Assembly (NCBI GenBank): GCA_018057825.1
Contig: JAGPCY010000011.1
Span: forward strand, 156,218 to 204,044
Origin: Kofleriaceae bacterium
GTDB lineage: Bacteria > Myxococcota_A > Polyangia > Haliangiales > Haliangiaceae
Direction: 5' to 3'
DNA: 47,827 nucleotides
Shown here: positions 1 to 10,210 of the stretch, piece by piece
Layout: the number at the start of each line of letters is the position of its first letter
How positions within the stretch are numbered: the stretch's first letter is position 1
Notes under the pieces: model-generated
Database searches by the model: none
Seen by the model: the letters and a program-made list of their open reading frames with translations, nothing else
What the model was told of the DNA's origin: nothing
Position numbers and translations under genes: made by a program

Positions 1-884
1 GCGGTGGCGACGGTGACGCGGGCGTTCCGGCGGAGCCAGTAGGTCCCGGCGGGGAAGAGGGCGGGCTCGCCGGCGAGGAAGGCCTTGCGGGCGACCCGGT
101 AGGCGGCCTGGAAGGCGCGGTCCATGGCGATGACCAGGCGCCGGGCCCAGCTCGTCCGGGTCGCGACGCGTGGGTCGATGCTGCGGCGCGGTTCGACGGT
201 GGCGGGCGTGGCGGTCCAGGGCTGCGCGCACACCGCGGCGGCGCCCAGCACGGTGCGGCCGGCGGCGGCGCGCTCGGCGGCCAGGGCGGCGACGCGATCG
301 GCGACCATGGCGGCGACGGTAGCGCGGACGGCGGCGGCCTCGCCGAGCTCCTCGGGCAGCGAGACCTGGAGCGTGACCTTCTCGGGCATGCGGCCGTCGT
401 CGCGGAAGAACACGGCCGGTCGCGCGACCTCGATCGGCTGCCCCGACAAGAACGCCTGCCAGGTCGACACGCCGGGCCAGTCCTCGACCTCCTCGACGAG
501 CTCCGCGGCCACCGGGTTGGTCGCGGCATACACGATCTTGTCGAGCACATCCTCGACGTGCGGCAGGTAGACCATGCTCGGCGCCTCGGCCGCCCAGAAC
601 GCGTCCCGCCGCCCGCGCGCCACGTTCATCGCCCGCGCGACCAGCTTGTGCAGGTGCTCGACGAACTCGACCACGCGCCCGTCTGGGTCGAACAGCACCA
701 CGTGATGGTGGTTCGACATCGCCACCGCGTACACGAGCCGCATGCCGCATCGCTCGAGCGCCAGGCCCAGGCAGTAGAGGTACACCCCGTTGGTCTCGTC
801 GTCGGGGCGCAAGAGGAACATCCGCAGGAGACAGCGACGCGTCAGGAGGTAGAAGCGTCGGGCCAAGATCTGACGTGGGCGCAT
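1..884 (-). CDS. Y1 (HUH) tyrosine transposase, REP-associated/IS200-like, 3' end cut by window edge
   Basis: The reverse strand is open from an ATG at 884 to the window edge (at least 294 residues). The N-terminal third matches the myxobacterial Y1 transposase/RAYT family: an RRFYLLTRRC start, an LLRPD motif, an NHHHVVL metal-binding histidine cluster at residues 58-64 (HHH 59-61), an FWAAE motif near 97 and a candidate nucleophile tyrosine at 119 in YAATNPVAA. Such proteins nick and join single-stranded DNA at hairpin ends. A GGAG lies about 8 nt before the ATG. Residues from about 127 onward are duplicated in the fragment at 3471-3796. The C-terminus lies outside the window, so it cannot be said whether the element is complete. 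The family call is confident; activity is unknown. Confidence 0.8.
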   Translation of the reverse strand, partial: MRPRQILARRFYLLTRRCLLRMFLLRPDDETNGVYLYCLGLALERCGMRLVYAVAMSNHHHVVLFDPDGRVVEFVEHLHKLVARAMNVARGRRDAFWAAEAPSMVYLPHVEDVLDKIVYAATNPVAAELVEEVEDWPGVSTWQAFLSGQPIEVARPAVFFRDDGRMPEKVTLQVSLPEELGEAAAVRATVAAMVADRVAALAAERAAAGRTVLGAAAVCAQPWTATPATVEPRRSIDPRVATRTSWARRLVIAMDRAFQAAYRVARKAFLAGEPALFPAGTYWLRRNARVTVAT

Positions 885-948
885 CGGGCAGCTCCGGTTG
901 CCACCGGTATCGACCGCGCCGCGTCCGCGGTTGCGTGGCGCGCCGCGG

Positions 949-979
949 TTGCGTCCCCCATCCCCAGCGCGTGTAGACT
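949..979 (+). promoter_or_regulatory. Candidate leaderless promoter for the Rhs fragment
   Basis: TTGCGT (949-954) and TAGACT (974-979) are 19 nt apart, and the ATG at 986 follows the -10 box by 6 nt. A transcript would start at or next to the start codon. Found by eye; no ribosome-binding site is visible. Confidence 0.4.
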
Positions 980-985
980 TTCGCC

Positions 986-1453
986 ATGGTCGAAGGCTGG
1001 GCTCCGAGCGCCCCGCGGGCCGCTCCCCGCGGACCCGGACCGGTCCTCGCGCCGAGCGATCGCGTGCGCGTCCGCAAGCTCTCGACGCGCCTCGTGGTCG
1101 GTGGCGCGGACCCGGTCGTCGAGACCCGCGAGGTCGTGTACCTGGGCGAGCAAGAGCGCGTCCGCGTCCGCCGCGGCGACACTCTCGTCCTCGAGCGCTG
1201 GACCACCCACGTCTCCGACGGCGAGCGCCGCGTCGCCACCCTCGATCGCCACGTCGTCGACACCCTCGGCGCCGAGGTCGACGCTCTCGGCCCGACCCAG
1301 GTGCGCTACCACCTGACCACGCCCCAGGGCTCCACCGCCGTCGAGCTCGCCGCCGACGGCCGTCTGATCGCCTATGAGGAGTACCTGCCCCACGGCGGCA
1401 GCGCCTTCCTCGCCAGCGACGACGCCCGCGAGGTCTCCCGCCGCGACGTCCAG
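986..1453 (+). pseudogene. Truncated Rhs/Tc-toxin (SpvB/TccC-like) core fragment
   Basis: About 156 codons from the ATG at 986 encode Rhs-core-type sequence: KLSTRLVVGG, then ETREVVYLGEQERVRVRR, LERWTTHVSDG and AADGRLIAYEEYLPHGGSAF. The last is the well-known YEEY.P.G motif that normally precedes YRYSGKERD and the core end. Here the homology stops after SRRD, exactly where the repeat at 1454 begins. The frame then runs through unrelated sequence to a stop at 1628-1630. Complete family members are many hundreds to thousands of residues, so both the long N-terminal part and the core end are missing. The first 30 or so residues are not Rhs-like, so the promoter and start may have been joined to the fragment by rearrangement. 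Probably non-functional. Confidence 0.7.
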
Positions 1454-1518
1454 GAAGATCGGAACGGGGTAGTTTCCGAAGGGAGGCAGGCGGCGGCGCC
1501 GAGCGCCGGCCTCAGCCA
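1454..1518. repeat. Transposase-element terminal sequence, solo copy A
   Basis: About 65 bp beginning GAAGATCGGAACGGGGT align with 3412-3477 (copy B), in the same orientation, with a few substitutions and one gap. Copy B lies just beyond the 3' end of a transposase fragment, so this is read as a solo end of the same element. It sits exactly at the break in the Rhs fragment. From here to about 3.4 kb the base composition drops. Nothing coherent is coded between 1519 and 1650. Confidence 0.6.
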
Positions 1519-1650
1519 GCTATTGGGCAGCGAAGAATCTCCCTGGTCTCACCGCGCAGGAGCGCGCAGACCTTGTTTGAGATGCCCTGAGCGGGGCGAG
1601 AGAATTCGGTGTCGCGATCAGGAACAATAGGTTTGTCCAAAGGACGCCCT

Positions 1651-1854
1651 ATGGCTACCAAGCACCTTGGAGAGGAACGCGAGCGAGAGCTTGGTCACTT
1701 GAACGCTGCGATTGAAGACGTCATTGAGAAAGGAAGTACACAGCGTCGCTGTCTGCGGTGCGGCGGGGAGCTTGTTGTCGAACTTCGCGCGAGCGCGTGC
1801 GTGGTCTGGTGTCGTGCTGAGGGGGCTGTGATATATACCGTGCGAGGTCTCTGA
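1651..1854 (+). CDS. Small zinc-ribbon-like protein (67 aa), possible orphan immunity-type protein
   Basis: The chosen ATG at 1651 has AAAGGA six nt upstream; an in-frame GTG-type start at 1609 would lie in the repeat-derived region and has no such site. The N-terminal half is charged and helical-looking. The C-terminal half has CLRCGGELVV, a later VVWC and ends in VIYTVRGL, resembling small CxxCGG proteins with a final ETFRGI/TVRGL-like tail found near Rhs loci. That family link is from memory and needs a search. Three cysteines are visible, so full zinc coordination is not assured. Codon use is less G+C-rich than the flanking backbone. The Rhs core fragment lies upstream and a second copy of the tail coding sequence downstream (1874-1921). 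Confidence 0.55.
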   Translation: MATKHLGEERERELGHLNAAIEDVIEKGSTQRRCLRCGGELVVELRASACVVWCRAEGAVIYTVRGL

Positions 1855-1873
1855 TAAGGATGCGGATCCGTGA

Positions 1874-1921
1874 GCCATCAACGACACCGGGGTGACATTG
1901 TACACGCTGCGAGGACTCTGA
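1874..1921 (+). pseudogene. Remnant of a second copy of the zinc-ribbon gene's 3' end
   Basis: Between two stop codons this frame reads AINDTGVTLYTLRGL and stops. The upstream intact gene ends GAVIYTVRGL and stops. The nucleotide sequences are also alike (GTGATATATACCGTGCGAGG against GTGACATTGTACACGCTGCG). I read it as the tail of a decayed paralogue in tandem. Nothing else is recognised between 1855 and 2072. Confidence 0.45.
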
Positions 1922-2072
1922 TGACGAGCATGGCGAGCAATACGGTCATCGCGGCGGTTGACACCTTGCCAGAGGGCCCCCGCCGCAAAACACGATCTTG
2001 TCGAGCGTCATCGCAGGTAGTGCCAGCTCGAAGCGGACGAGCGGTCCGATTCAGTGAGACTAGGAGTCGATA

Positions 2073-2411
2073 GTGGAAGACCGGATAGCATTCGATCTCT
2101 GGGGTGACGTTATTCCCGAATACAAGGAGCGGGCGCTCGAGACGATCGGCGACCTCCGACCCGAGTTGACGCGCCCCGCGATCCTGCGTGAACTGATCCT
2201 CGCTCCCGCCCCGGGTCGTTGGATAATGATTGCCCAGAATCTCGAATGGGACGCCGTTCGCACGCTGCGCGAGCAGGTCATCACCTGCTTTGCGCGTCCA
2301 CAGGCCTATCAGGCCGGATACGGGCCTTCGGATCGCGACAGACTCAAGGAGTGTCCGGTGCATCGCCTGTTCTATGGGGGCGTGCTTGGTTGTCCGGTAT
2401 GCAGAGACTAG
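2073..2411 (+). CDS. Uncharacterised 112-aa protein with C-terminal Cys/His cluster
   Basis: A GTG start at 2073 is preceded by AGGAG with a 6-nt gap, which fixes the start well. The protein begins MEDRIAFDLWGDVIPEY, has a mixed charged/helical body and ends with CPVH, then GCPVC four residues from the end. That CPxH-x8-GCPxC pattern could bind a metal ion. I do not recognise the family. It lies in the low-G+C patch between a small zinc-ribbon gene and a decayed Rhs-type toxin tip, where orphan immunity genes or toxin cassettes commonly accumulate; an immunity role is inference only. The frame is clean and the Shine-Dalgarno site is good, so it is likely a real gene. Confidence 0.6.
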   Translation: MEDRIAFDLWGDVIPEYKERALETIGDLRPELTRPAILRELILAPAPGRWIMIAQNLEWDAVRTLREQVITCFARPQAYQAGYGPSDRDRLKECPVHRLFYGGVLGCPVCRD

Positions 2412-2419
2412 TTCCGATG

Positions 2420-2978
2420 ACTCCGATGACAAAGAGTATGCGGCTGTCAAGCAGGTCTCTGGGGTCTTTTGGGCCTCTGTTGCCTTGGGTGTCGTGGCCC
2501 TCACTGGAGACAGAAAGTTCTTGCGAACTCTTGCCGGGGACCGGATCTTCTTGCCATATTCGCTCGTAGCCCCGCCTCCCCGATACTCACAGGGCCTGGT
2601 ACCAACCCCCGGTCCGTATAGGAGCGTTGAGCCAGTCGGCGAAGGTTCGACGGTTGACCCCGCTAAGGGCCGATATCATCCGCGCGACCTGCGCGAGCGA
2701 CTTGCCGTCGACCAGGCCATGCAGGTGCCGGGCCGATGGCCAGCTCGCTGCCGGACCGCTCGGCGACCCGCGATGACCTGCGGCCGAAGGATGGGTCAAG
2801 TACCAGCAGACGATAGACGATTGATCCCGGCGGTCGAGGAGGCCCGATGAGCATACACTGCAACTATAACAGAGTATCCGGCCAGGCTGACGACTTTGAG
2901 GTCGTCTTCCGAAGCCCATTTGTTCCAAAGCCGGAACCCGTCGTTCCACCGTACATTCCCGGAGGCAGAATGCCATGA
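2420..2978 (+). pseudogene. Decayed C-terminal toxin tip of an Rhs-type polymorphic toxin
   Basis: Three frames join into one coherent sequence. Frame 1 gives GRYHPRDLRERLAVDQAMQV up to about 2733. After one extra base near 2734, frame 2 gives DGQLAAGPLGDPR, then an in-frame TGA (2774-2776) where TGG would restore DPRWPAAEGWVKYQQTID. After another extra base near 2819, frame 3 gives DPGGRGGPMSIHCNYN, then RVSGQADDFEVVF and a stop at 2976-2978. The restored sequence resembles the DPRWPA.EGWVKMQQ...I.VHY.YN..TGAVDDFK ending of some Rhs/polymorphic toxins, recalled from the family and not searched. The upstream limit is uncertain; frame 1 stays open from before 2230. The stop overlaps the start of the next gene, as expected for a toxin-immunity pair. 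Sequencing error could mimic the indels. Confidence 0.5.
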
Positions 2979-3379
2979 TGATCGCTAGGGCACGGAACTA
3001 TTCCACCGCGGATATTCCCAGTGCGGTTTCTCCGTTTGTGGCACGCGGTCGGGCTGGTGTGACCCAAGGGCGCGACTACTCGTTGTACGCGATGTCTGTC
3101 TATCGCGGCGTCACGTTTTTCTTGGTCGTTGACGATCTGGAGACGCCATTATTCTTGCCAGCCTGGTTCTTTGAGTCGGTCTCGGCGGCGCTGCCGGCCG
3201 ACTGGATTTGCAGTGTAGACTTGGGCGAAGGTGTGGATCTCGTTCTCGGTCCGGCCTTTATTGCGCGAGATCTGCGCGCATACTCAGCGATGATTGATCA
3301 GGAGCGCTCTTCTGTAGAGGAGTTTTGGGCGCGTGCTCGTCAACTTCCGGGAGAACCAGAAAGGTCGGAACGGAGTTAG
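2975..3379 (+). CDS. Candidate immunity protein for the adjacent decayed toxin (134 aa)
   Basis: ATG at 2975 overlaps the TGA of the toxin remnant (ATGA), with GGAGG at 2961-2965; an ATG at 2978 is the alternative start. After a poorly conserved N-terminus, the body reads GRDYSLYAMSVYRGVTFFLV, then ETPLFLPAWFF, PADWICSV, LVLGPAFIARDL and AMIDQE. This alternation of strands with Trp/Phe and a 'GPxFI..D' segment resembles small proteins encoded just after Rhs or contact-dependent toxins, so I infer immunity. No signal peptide or membrane segment is seen. The frame is intact although the toxin is broken. A weak copy of the element end (AGGTCGGAACGGAGTTAGTT) overlaps its last codons, so the native 3' end may have been altered. 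Confidence 0.6.
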   Translation: MMIARARNYSTADIPSAVSPFVARGRAGVTQGRDYSLYAMSVYRGVTFFLVVDDLETPLFLPAWFFESVSAALPADWICSVDLGEGVDLVLGPAFIARDLRAYSAMIDQERSSVEEFWARARQLPGEPERSERS

Positions 3380-3411
3380 TTTGAGGTGCGGCTCTTCTGG
3401 AGCATGGCGCT

Positions 3412-3477
3412 GAAGATCGGAACGGGGTTAATTTCTGAAAGGAGGTTGGCGGCGGCGCCGGGCCACAGCCTCAGCCA
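3412..3477. repeat. Transposase-element terminal sequence, copy B
   Basis: Begins GAAGATCGGAACGGGGTTAA and continues through GGAGG..GGCGGCGGCGCCG to CCTCAGCCA, matching 1454-1518 in the same orientation. It lies just beyond the stop codon of the transposase fragment on the reverse strand, so it probably marks an end of the element. A weaker third match occurs at about 3362-3385. Nothing is coded at 3380-3411. Confidence 0.6.
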
Positions 3478-3796
3478 CGGGAGAGGCTCCACGGCCAGCG
3501 GTTGGGCTTGGCGGCCGCGCACACCGCGGCGGCACCCAGCACGGTTCGGCCGGCGGCGGCGCGCTCGGCGGCCAGGGCGGCGACGCGATCGGCGACCAGG
3601 GCGGCGACCGTGGCGCGGACGGCGGCGGTCTCGCCGAGCTCCTCGGGCAGCGCGATCTGGAGCGTGACCTTCTCGGGCATGCGGCCGTCCTCGCGGAAGA
3701 ACACGGACGGCCGCGCGACCTCGATCGGCTGCCCCGACAAGAACACCTGCCAGGTCGACACGCCGGACCAGTCCGCGACCTCCTCGACGAGCTCCG
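3471..3796 (-). pseudogene. Fragment of a second Y1 transposase copy
   Basis: On the reverse strand from 3796 the sequence reads ELVEEVADWSGVSTWQVFLS, then GQPIEVARPSVFFREDGRMP and on to TVLGAAAVCA. This closely matches residues 128 onward of the transposase at 1-884. The first 127 residues, including the histidine cluster and the catalytic tyrosine, are absent: homology stops abruptly at 3796/3797, where the plus-strand InlB-repeat gene begins. After VCA the two copies diverge; this one ends in KPNRWPWSLSRG and a stop, consistent with an internal deletion or a shorter variant. The fragment cannot encode an active enzyme. Confidence 0.75.
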
Positions 3797-4627
3797 AGTC
3801 CGGCTGGCATCACCTGCGGCGCGACCTGCGTGGGCTCGTTCGCGGTCGGCACGGTCGTGACGCTCACCCAGGTGCCGGGCGGGGGCATCTTCAACGGCTG
3901 GGGCGGGCCGTGTACGGGGACCGGCACCTGCACGTTCACGGTCGGCGCCACCACGGTCACCGCGCCGTATCGCGCGGTGCGGGTCGCGCTCAACGCCAGC
4001 CCGACCTCGTGCCTGCGCGGGCCCACCAACGTCCTCGCCCGCGTCACCACCGTGCTGCAGGCCCGCGGCCACACCGTGACCCTCGTGACCGCCGCCGAGC
4101 TCGATACGATCGCCGAGATCAATGCCTTCGACGTCCTGGTGCCCCAGGGACCTGGCGCGGGCTGCTCGGCGATGGACGTCGCGGCCTTCGACTCGGTCGT
4201 CGATCAGTTCGTCCGGACCGCCGGCGGCGGGGTGGTCGCCACCGGCTGGTTCCTGTTCAGCAACCTCTCGGCGCCCGCCCTGGTCGGGGTGCTGCCGAGC
4301 GACCAGGTCGGCAACTACTTCTCGGGGAACCAGACCGTGACGGTGGTGCCGGGGCACCCGATCACCGCGGGGCTCGCCGGCTTCAACACCAACCAGTGGC
4401 TCCCGTGGGGCGGTGGGCCGCGGCCTGCCACGACGAGCCTGCTGTCGGTGGGGTCGACCATCGTCGCCGAGGCGTGGTCGGTCGGCGCCGGCCGGACGGT
4501 GTTCGCTGGCCCGATGTTCCTCGAGGACTACAACGCCTACGAGAGCGAGAGCCTGCTCGACGGCAGCCAGGCGGCCCCGCTCGAGTTCTTCCTTCGCGCC
4601 GTCGAGTGGGCCGGCAAGGCCCGCTGA
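3797..4627 (+). pseudogene. 5'-truncated secreted protein: InlB-type beta repeat plus ThuA/amidotransferase-like domain
   Basis: The coherent frame begins exactly at the transposase junction with SPAGITCGATCVGSFAVGT, followed by GWGGPCTGTGTCTFTV. This is the tail of a divergent InlB B-repeat (pattern GI.CG..C...F..GT.VTL, later GW.G.C.GTG.C), common in secreted proteins. A domain of about 220 residues follows (NASPTSCLRG, FDVLVPQGPGAGC, GGGVVATGWF, VVPGHPITAGL, FLRAVEWAGKAR) that resembles ThuA/glutamine-amidotransferase-like folds; this second assignment is tentative. No signal peptide or native start remains, since the 5' part was lost at the junction. An ATG at 3830 could give a 265-residue product but has no good ribosome-binding site. 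The stop is directly followed by a hexamer array. Confidence 0.65.
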
Positions 4628-4833
<206 letters not shown>

Positions 4834-4855
4834 ATCAGCGTGTGGCCGGGGACGG

Positions 4856-7897
<3,042 letters not shown>

Positions 7898-7903
7898 GCC
7901 GCA

Positions 7904-7933
7904 AGCGTACGGTCGTGTGCCTGGGCGGCGCAA
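7904..7933 (-). promoter_or_regulatory. Candidate leaderless promoter of the zinc-finger/TPR kinase
   Basis: On the reverse strand TTGCGC (7933-7928) and TACGCT (7909-7904) are separated by 18 nt. The GTG start follows after 6 nt. This spacing recurs in the window. Confidence 0.45.
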
Positions 7934-7994
7934 CCGCAAGGCCCATCGCTGGCGCGGGAGGCCTCGGGGCCATCGGCGTGGCCGTCGACGACGG

Positions 7995-9179
7995 TCAGCT
8001 CGGGCAGGGGTTCTCGGCCGCCGGGCAGCCATCGCCGGTCCGCGGCGCCGACGTACCGACCCCGATCGCGCACCATGACGGCAGCGCCGCCGGCAGGCCC
8101 TCGCTGGTCCACGGCGACTGGCCGGCCGCGAGCCAGAACGGATGATCGAGGGCGAACTCCCAGATGCCGGCGTACTTCGAGACCCCGGCCGGCGGCGTCA
8201 GCGGCGGCTCGACGTGGCCGCAGTTGTGACGGCACTCGACGACGAAGTGCCCGCCGCTGGTCAGGCCCGACTCGAGGTTGCGCGACGCGACCGAGAAGTC
8301 CATGCCGATGCCGAAGCAGCCGAGGATGTCCTTGACGCCGTCCATGGTCGGCGGGCCATCGCCGCCCCACAGCACCAGGCCGGGCAACGGCCGGGCCGCG
8401 CCCGACCACGGCTTGATGATGCTGGCGCCGGTGCCGCCCGACAGCGACACGAACGAGGCCAGCGTCTGGGCTCGCGCTTGCGCGAGCTGGTCGGTGAACA
8501 GCGCCCCCGCGCTGACGCCGATGCTCGACACGCAGCTCGGGTTGACCTGGTACTGCGCGGCGACGCAGCCGAGCATGTCGTCGAAGAACCGGAACTCCTC
8601 GTTCATCCGCGCCGCGGTCTGGGTGATGTCGAAGGGCCAGCGCGTGTCGAAGGCCGTGCCGAGCACGGTGGAGCCGACCGACACCGGCAACACCGCGATG
8701 AAGCGCTGAGCGTCGGCGGCGGCCTGGACCTCGCCGCGATCGCGGAAGCTCTGCGCGCTGCCGCCGAGCCAGTGCCACATGAACAGCACCGGCGGGCGCT
8801 CGGTCGGCGCCAGGTCGGCGGGGACGACCAGGAGAAAGGACCGCATCCGCCCACTGCTCATGAGCTGGTTGGCGCCGGCGGCCAGGGGCGGGCAGCCGGC
8901 GGCGGGCGGCGGCGGGATCACCGGGGTCGGCGCGCCGACCGGCGGCGGGGCCTCACACAGGAACCGGAAGGTCGAGGCGTCGGCGGTCGAGGTCGCGTCG
9001 AGCGCGCTGGCGTCGGCGGCGGGGCCGTCGAGGGCCGGGGCGTCGTCGCCTGGACCGTCTGGGCTCGCGCCGTCGCGTCGAGCGTCCTCCGCGTCGGGGG
9101 CGTCGGGCGGGTCGCCGGCGCCGCCGCCACCACAAGCGGCGAGGAGCAGGCACAGCGGAAGCCAGTGGCGGGTGTGCAT
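7995..9179 (-). CDS. Secreted esterase/PHB-depolymerase-like alpha/beta hydrolase lipoprotein
   Basis: ATG at 9179 starts a lipoprotein signal (MHTRHWLPLCLLLAACGGGG; lipobox LAAC) and has CGGGGGA about 5 nt upstream, so an ORF start at 9251 is rejected. A Pro/Asp/Ala-rich linker follows (to about residue 75). The hydrolase domain has PPVLFMWHWLGGSAQSF as an oxyanion-hole region, IGVSAGA with the likely nucleophile Ser near 222, LVLWGGDGP and a late GGHFVVEC..NCGHVEP segment that may supply the catalytic His. Many cysteines suggest disulfides. The layout resembles polyhydroxybutyrate depolymerase/LpqC-type esterases; the substrate is not deducible. It lies 97 nt upstream of the kinase gene on the same strand, but the kinase has its own promoter-like box. 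Confidence 0.75.
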   Translation of the reverse strand: MHTRHWLPLCLLLAACGGGGAGDPPDAPDAEDARRDGASPDGPGDDAPALDGPAADASALDATSTADASTFRFLCEAPPPVGAPTPVIPPPPAAGCPPLAAGANQLMSSGRMRSFLLVVPADLAPTERPPVLFMWHWLGGSAQSFRDRGEVQAAADAQRFIAVLPVSVGSTVLGTAFDTRWPFDITQTAARMNEEFRFFDDMLGCVAAQYQVNPSCVSSIGVSAGALFTDQLAQARAQTLASFVSLSGGTGASIIKPWSGAARPLPGLVLWGGDGPPTMDGVKDILGCFGIGMDFSVASRNLESGLTSGGHFVVECRHNCGHVEPPLTPPAGVSKYAGIWEFALDHPFWLAAGQSPWTSEGLPAALPSWCAIGVGTSAPRTGDGCPAAENPCPS

Positions 9180-9276
9180 GAGATCCCCCGAGGCGTGGGC
9201 CGCCTCCAGCGGAAGGCTACCACGGCAGACCTGGGACTCACCGGGTGACACCGAGGTGACACCGGAGCCCGGGGGC

Positions 9277-9304
9277 TTGCGTGCGATGTGCGCGCGCTTA
9301 CCGT
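9277..9304 (+). promoter_or_regulatory. Candidate leaderless promoter of htpX
   Basis: TTGCGT (9277-9282), a 16-nt spacer, then TACCGT (9299-9304); the ATG at 9311 is 6 nt downstream. No Shine-Dalgarno sequence is visible. Confidence 0.4.
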
Positions 9305-9310
9305 GCGTGC

Positions 9311-10210
9311 ATGCACTCTCCCGTCCTCAATCAGCTGAAGACCATCGGTCTGCTCGGCGGACTGACGGCGCTCATCGTGCTCATCGGTGGCGCCGTCGCC
9401 CCCGGGCTCATCTGGGTGCTCGGCGCGGTGGCGGTCGCCATCAACCTGGGCGCGTACTTCTTCTCCGACCGGATCGTCCTGGCGATGAACCGGGCGCGCC
9501 CCATCGAGCGCGGCGAAGATCCGCAGCTCGAGCGGATGGTGGCCGAGCTGGCGTCGCGCGCCGGCCTGCCCATGCCGCGGGTCTACGTCATCGACGATCC
9601 GGCGCCCAACGCCTTCGCGACCGGCCGCGATCCGCGCCACGGCGTGGTCGCGGTGACCACCGGCCTGCGCGCGCTCCTGACCGAGCGCGAGCTGCGCGGG
9701 GTGATCGCCCACGAGCTGGCCCACATCCACAACCGCGACATCTTGATCGCGTCGATCGCGGCTATGCTGGCCTCGGTGGTGTCGTTTATCGCCACCGCGG
9801 TGCAGTGGGGCGCGCTGGCCTTCGGCGGCGCCCGCGACGAGCGCGAGGGCCCCGGGCTCCTAAGCACGCTGGCGCTCATCATCGTGGCGCCGATCGCGGC
9901 GACCCTCATCCGCCTGGCGATCTCGCGCTCGCGCGAGTACGGGGCGGACGCGTTCGGCGCGCGCATCTCCGGCGATCCGCTGGGCCTGGCGAGCGCGCTG
10001 GCCAAGCTCGAGCGCGGCAACGCCCGCGTGCCGCTGCACACCGTCGGCGACTCGCCGGCCACCGCCAGCCTCTTCATCTGCGCGCCGCTGTCGTCGAGCT
10101 CGGTGGCGAGCTGGTTCTCGACGCACCCGCCGATCCCCGAGCGGATCGAGCGCCTGGTGGCGATGGCCGACGCTGCGTCGCCGCCGCGGCGCCGCGCCTG
10201 GGCCGCGTGA
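9311..10210 (+). CDS. htpX: Membrane zinc metalloprotease HtpX (M48B)
   Basis: The product has 299 residues, close to the usual length of HtpX (about 290). It acts in the inner membrane in quality control of membrane proteins. Two N-terminal membrane segments (about 11-50, LLGGLTALIVLIGGAVAPGL) are followed by NAFATGRDP, the zinc motif HELAH (H134, E135, H138), two more membrane segments (about 150-205) and SREYGADAFG, whose Glu is the third zinc ligand, and a late STHPP motif. The start at 9311 is preferred to 9281 because it begins MHSPVLNQLKT as in the family and has a -10 box 6 nt upstream. The stop lies in a 12-bp tandem repeat. It converges on the fhs gene. Confidence 0.92.
   Translation: MHSPVLNQLKTIGLLGGLTALIVLIGGAVAPGLIWVLGAVAVAINLGAYFFSDRIVLAMNRARPIERGEDPQLERMVAELASRAGLPMPRVYVIDDPAPNAFATGRDPRHGVVAVTTGLRALLTERELRGVIAHELAHIHNRDILIASIAAMLASVVSFIATAVQWGALAFGGARDEREGPGLLSTLALIIVAPIAATLIRLAISRSREYGADAFGARISGDPLGLASALAKLERGNARVPLHTVGDSPATASLFICAPLSSSSVASWFSTHPPIPERIERLVAMADAASPPRRRAWAA

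Noticed and set aside
1878-2504. Minus-strand ORF of 208 codons across the low-G+C patch
   Set aside because: Opposes the well-started 112-aa gene and shows no family-like sequence.
2587-2976. Minus-strand ORF containing GKSLAQVARMISALSGVNRR, which looks like a helix-turn-helix segment
   Set aside because: The rest of the frame is incoherent and has no start signal. The plus strand explains the same bases as a toxin tip with a recognisable motif order, so the match is probably chance.
2847-2978. Independent 43-aa gene starting at ATG 2847 with AGGAGG just upstream
   Set aside because: The bases of the apparent Shine-Dalgarno also encode the GRGGP stretch of the frame-restored toxin tip, and the peptide reads as the end of that tip. 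Translation remains possible but it is not listed as a gene.
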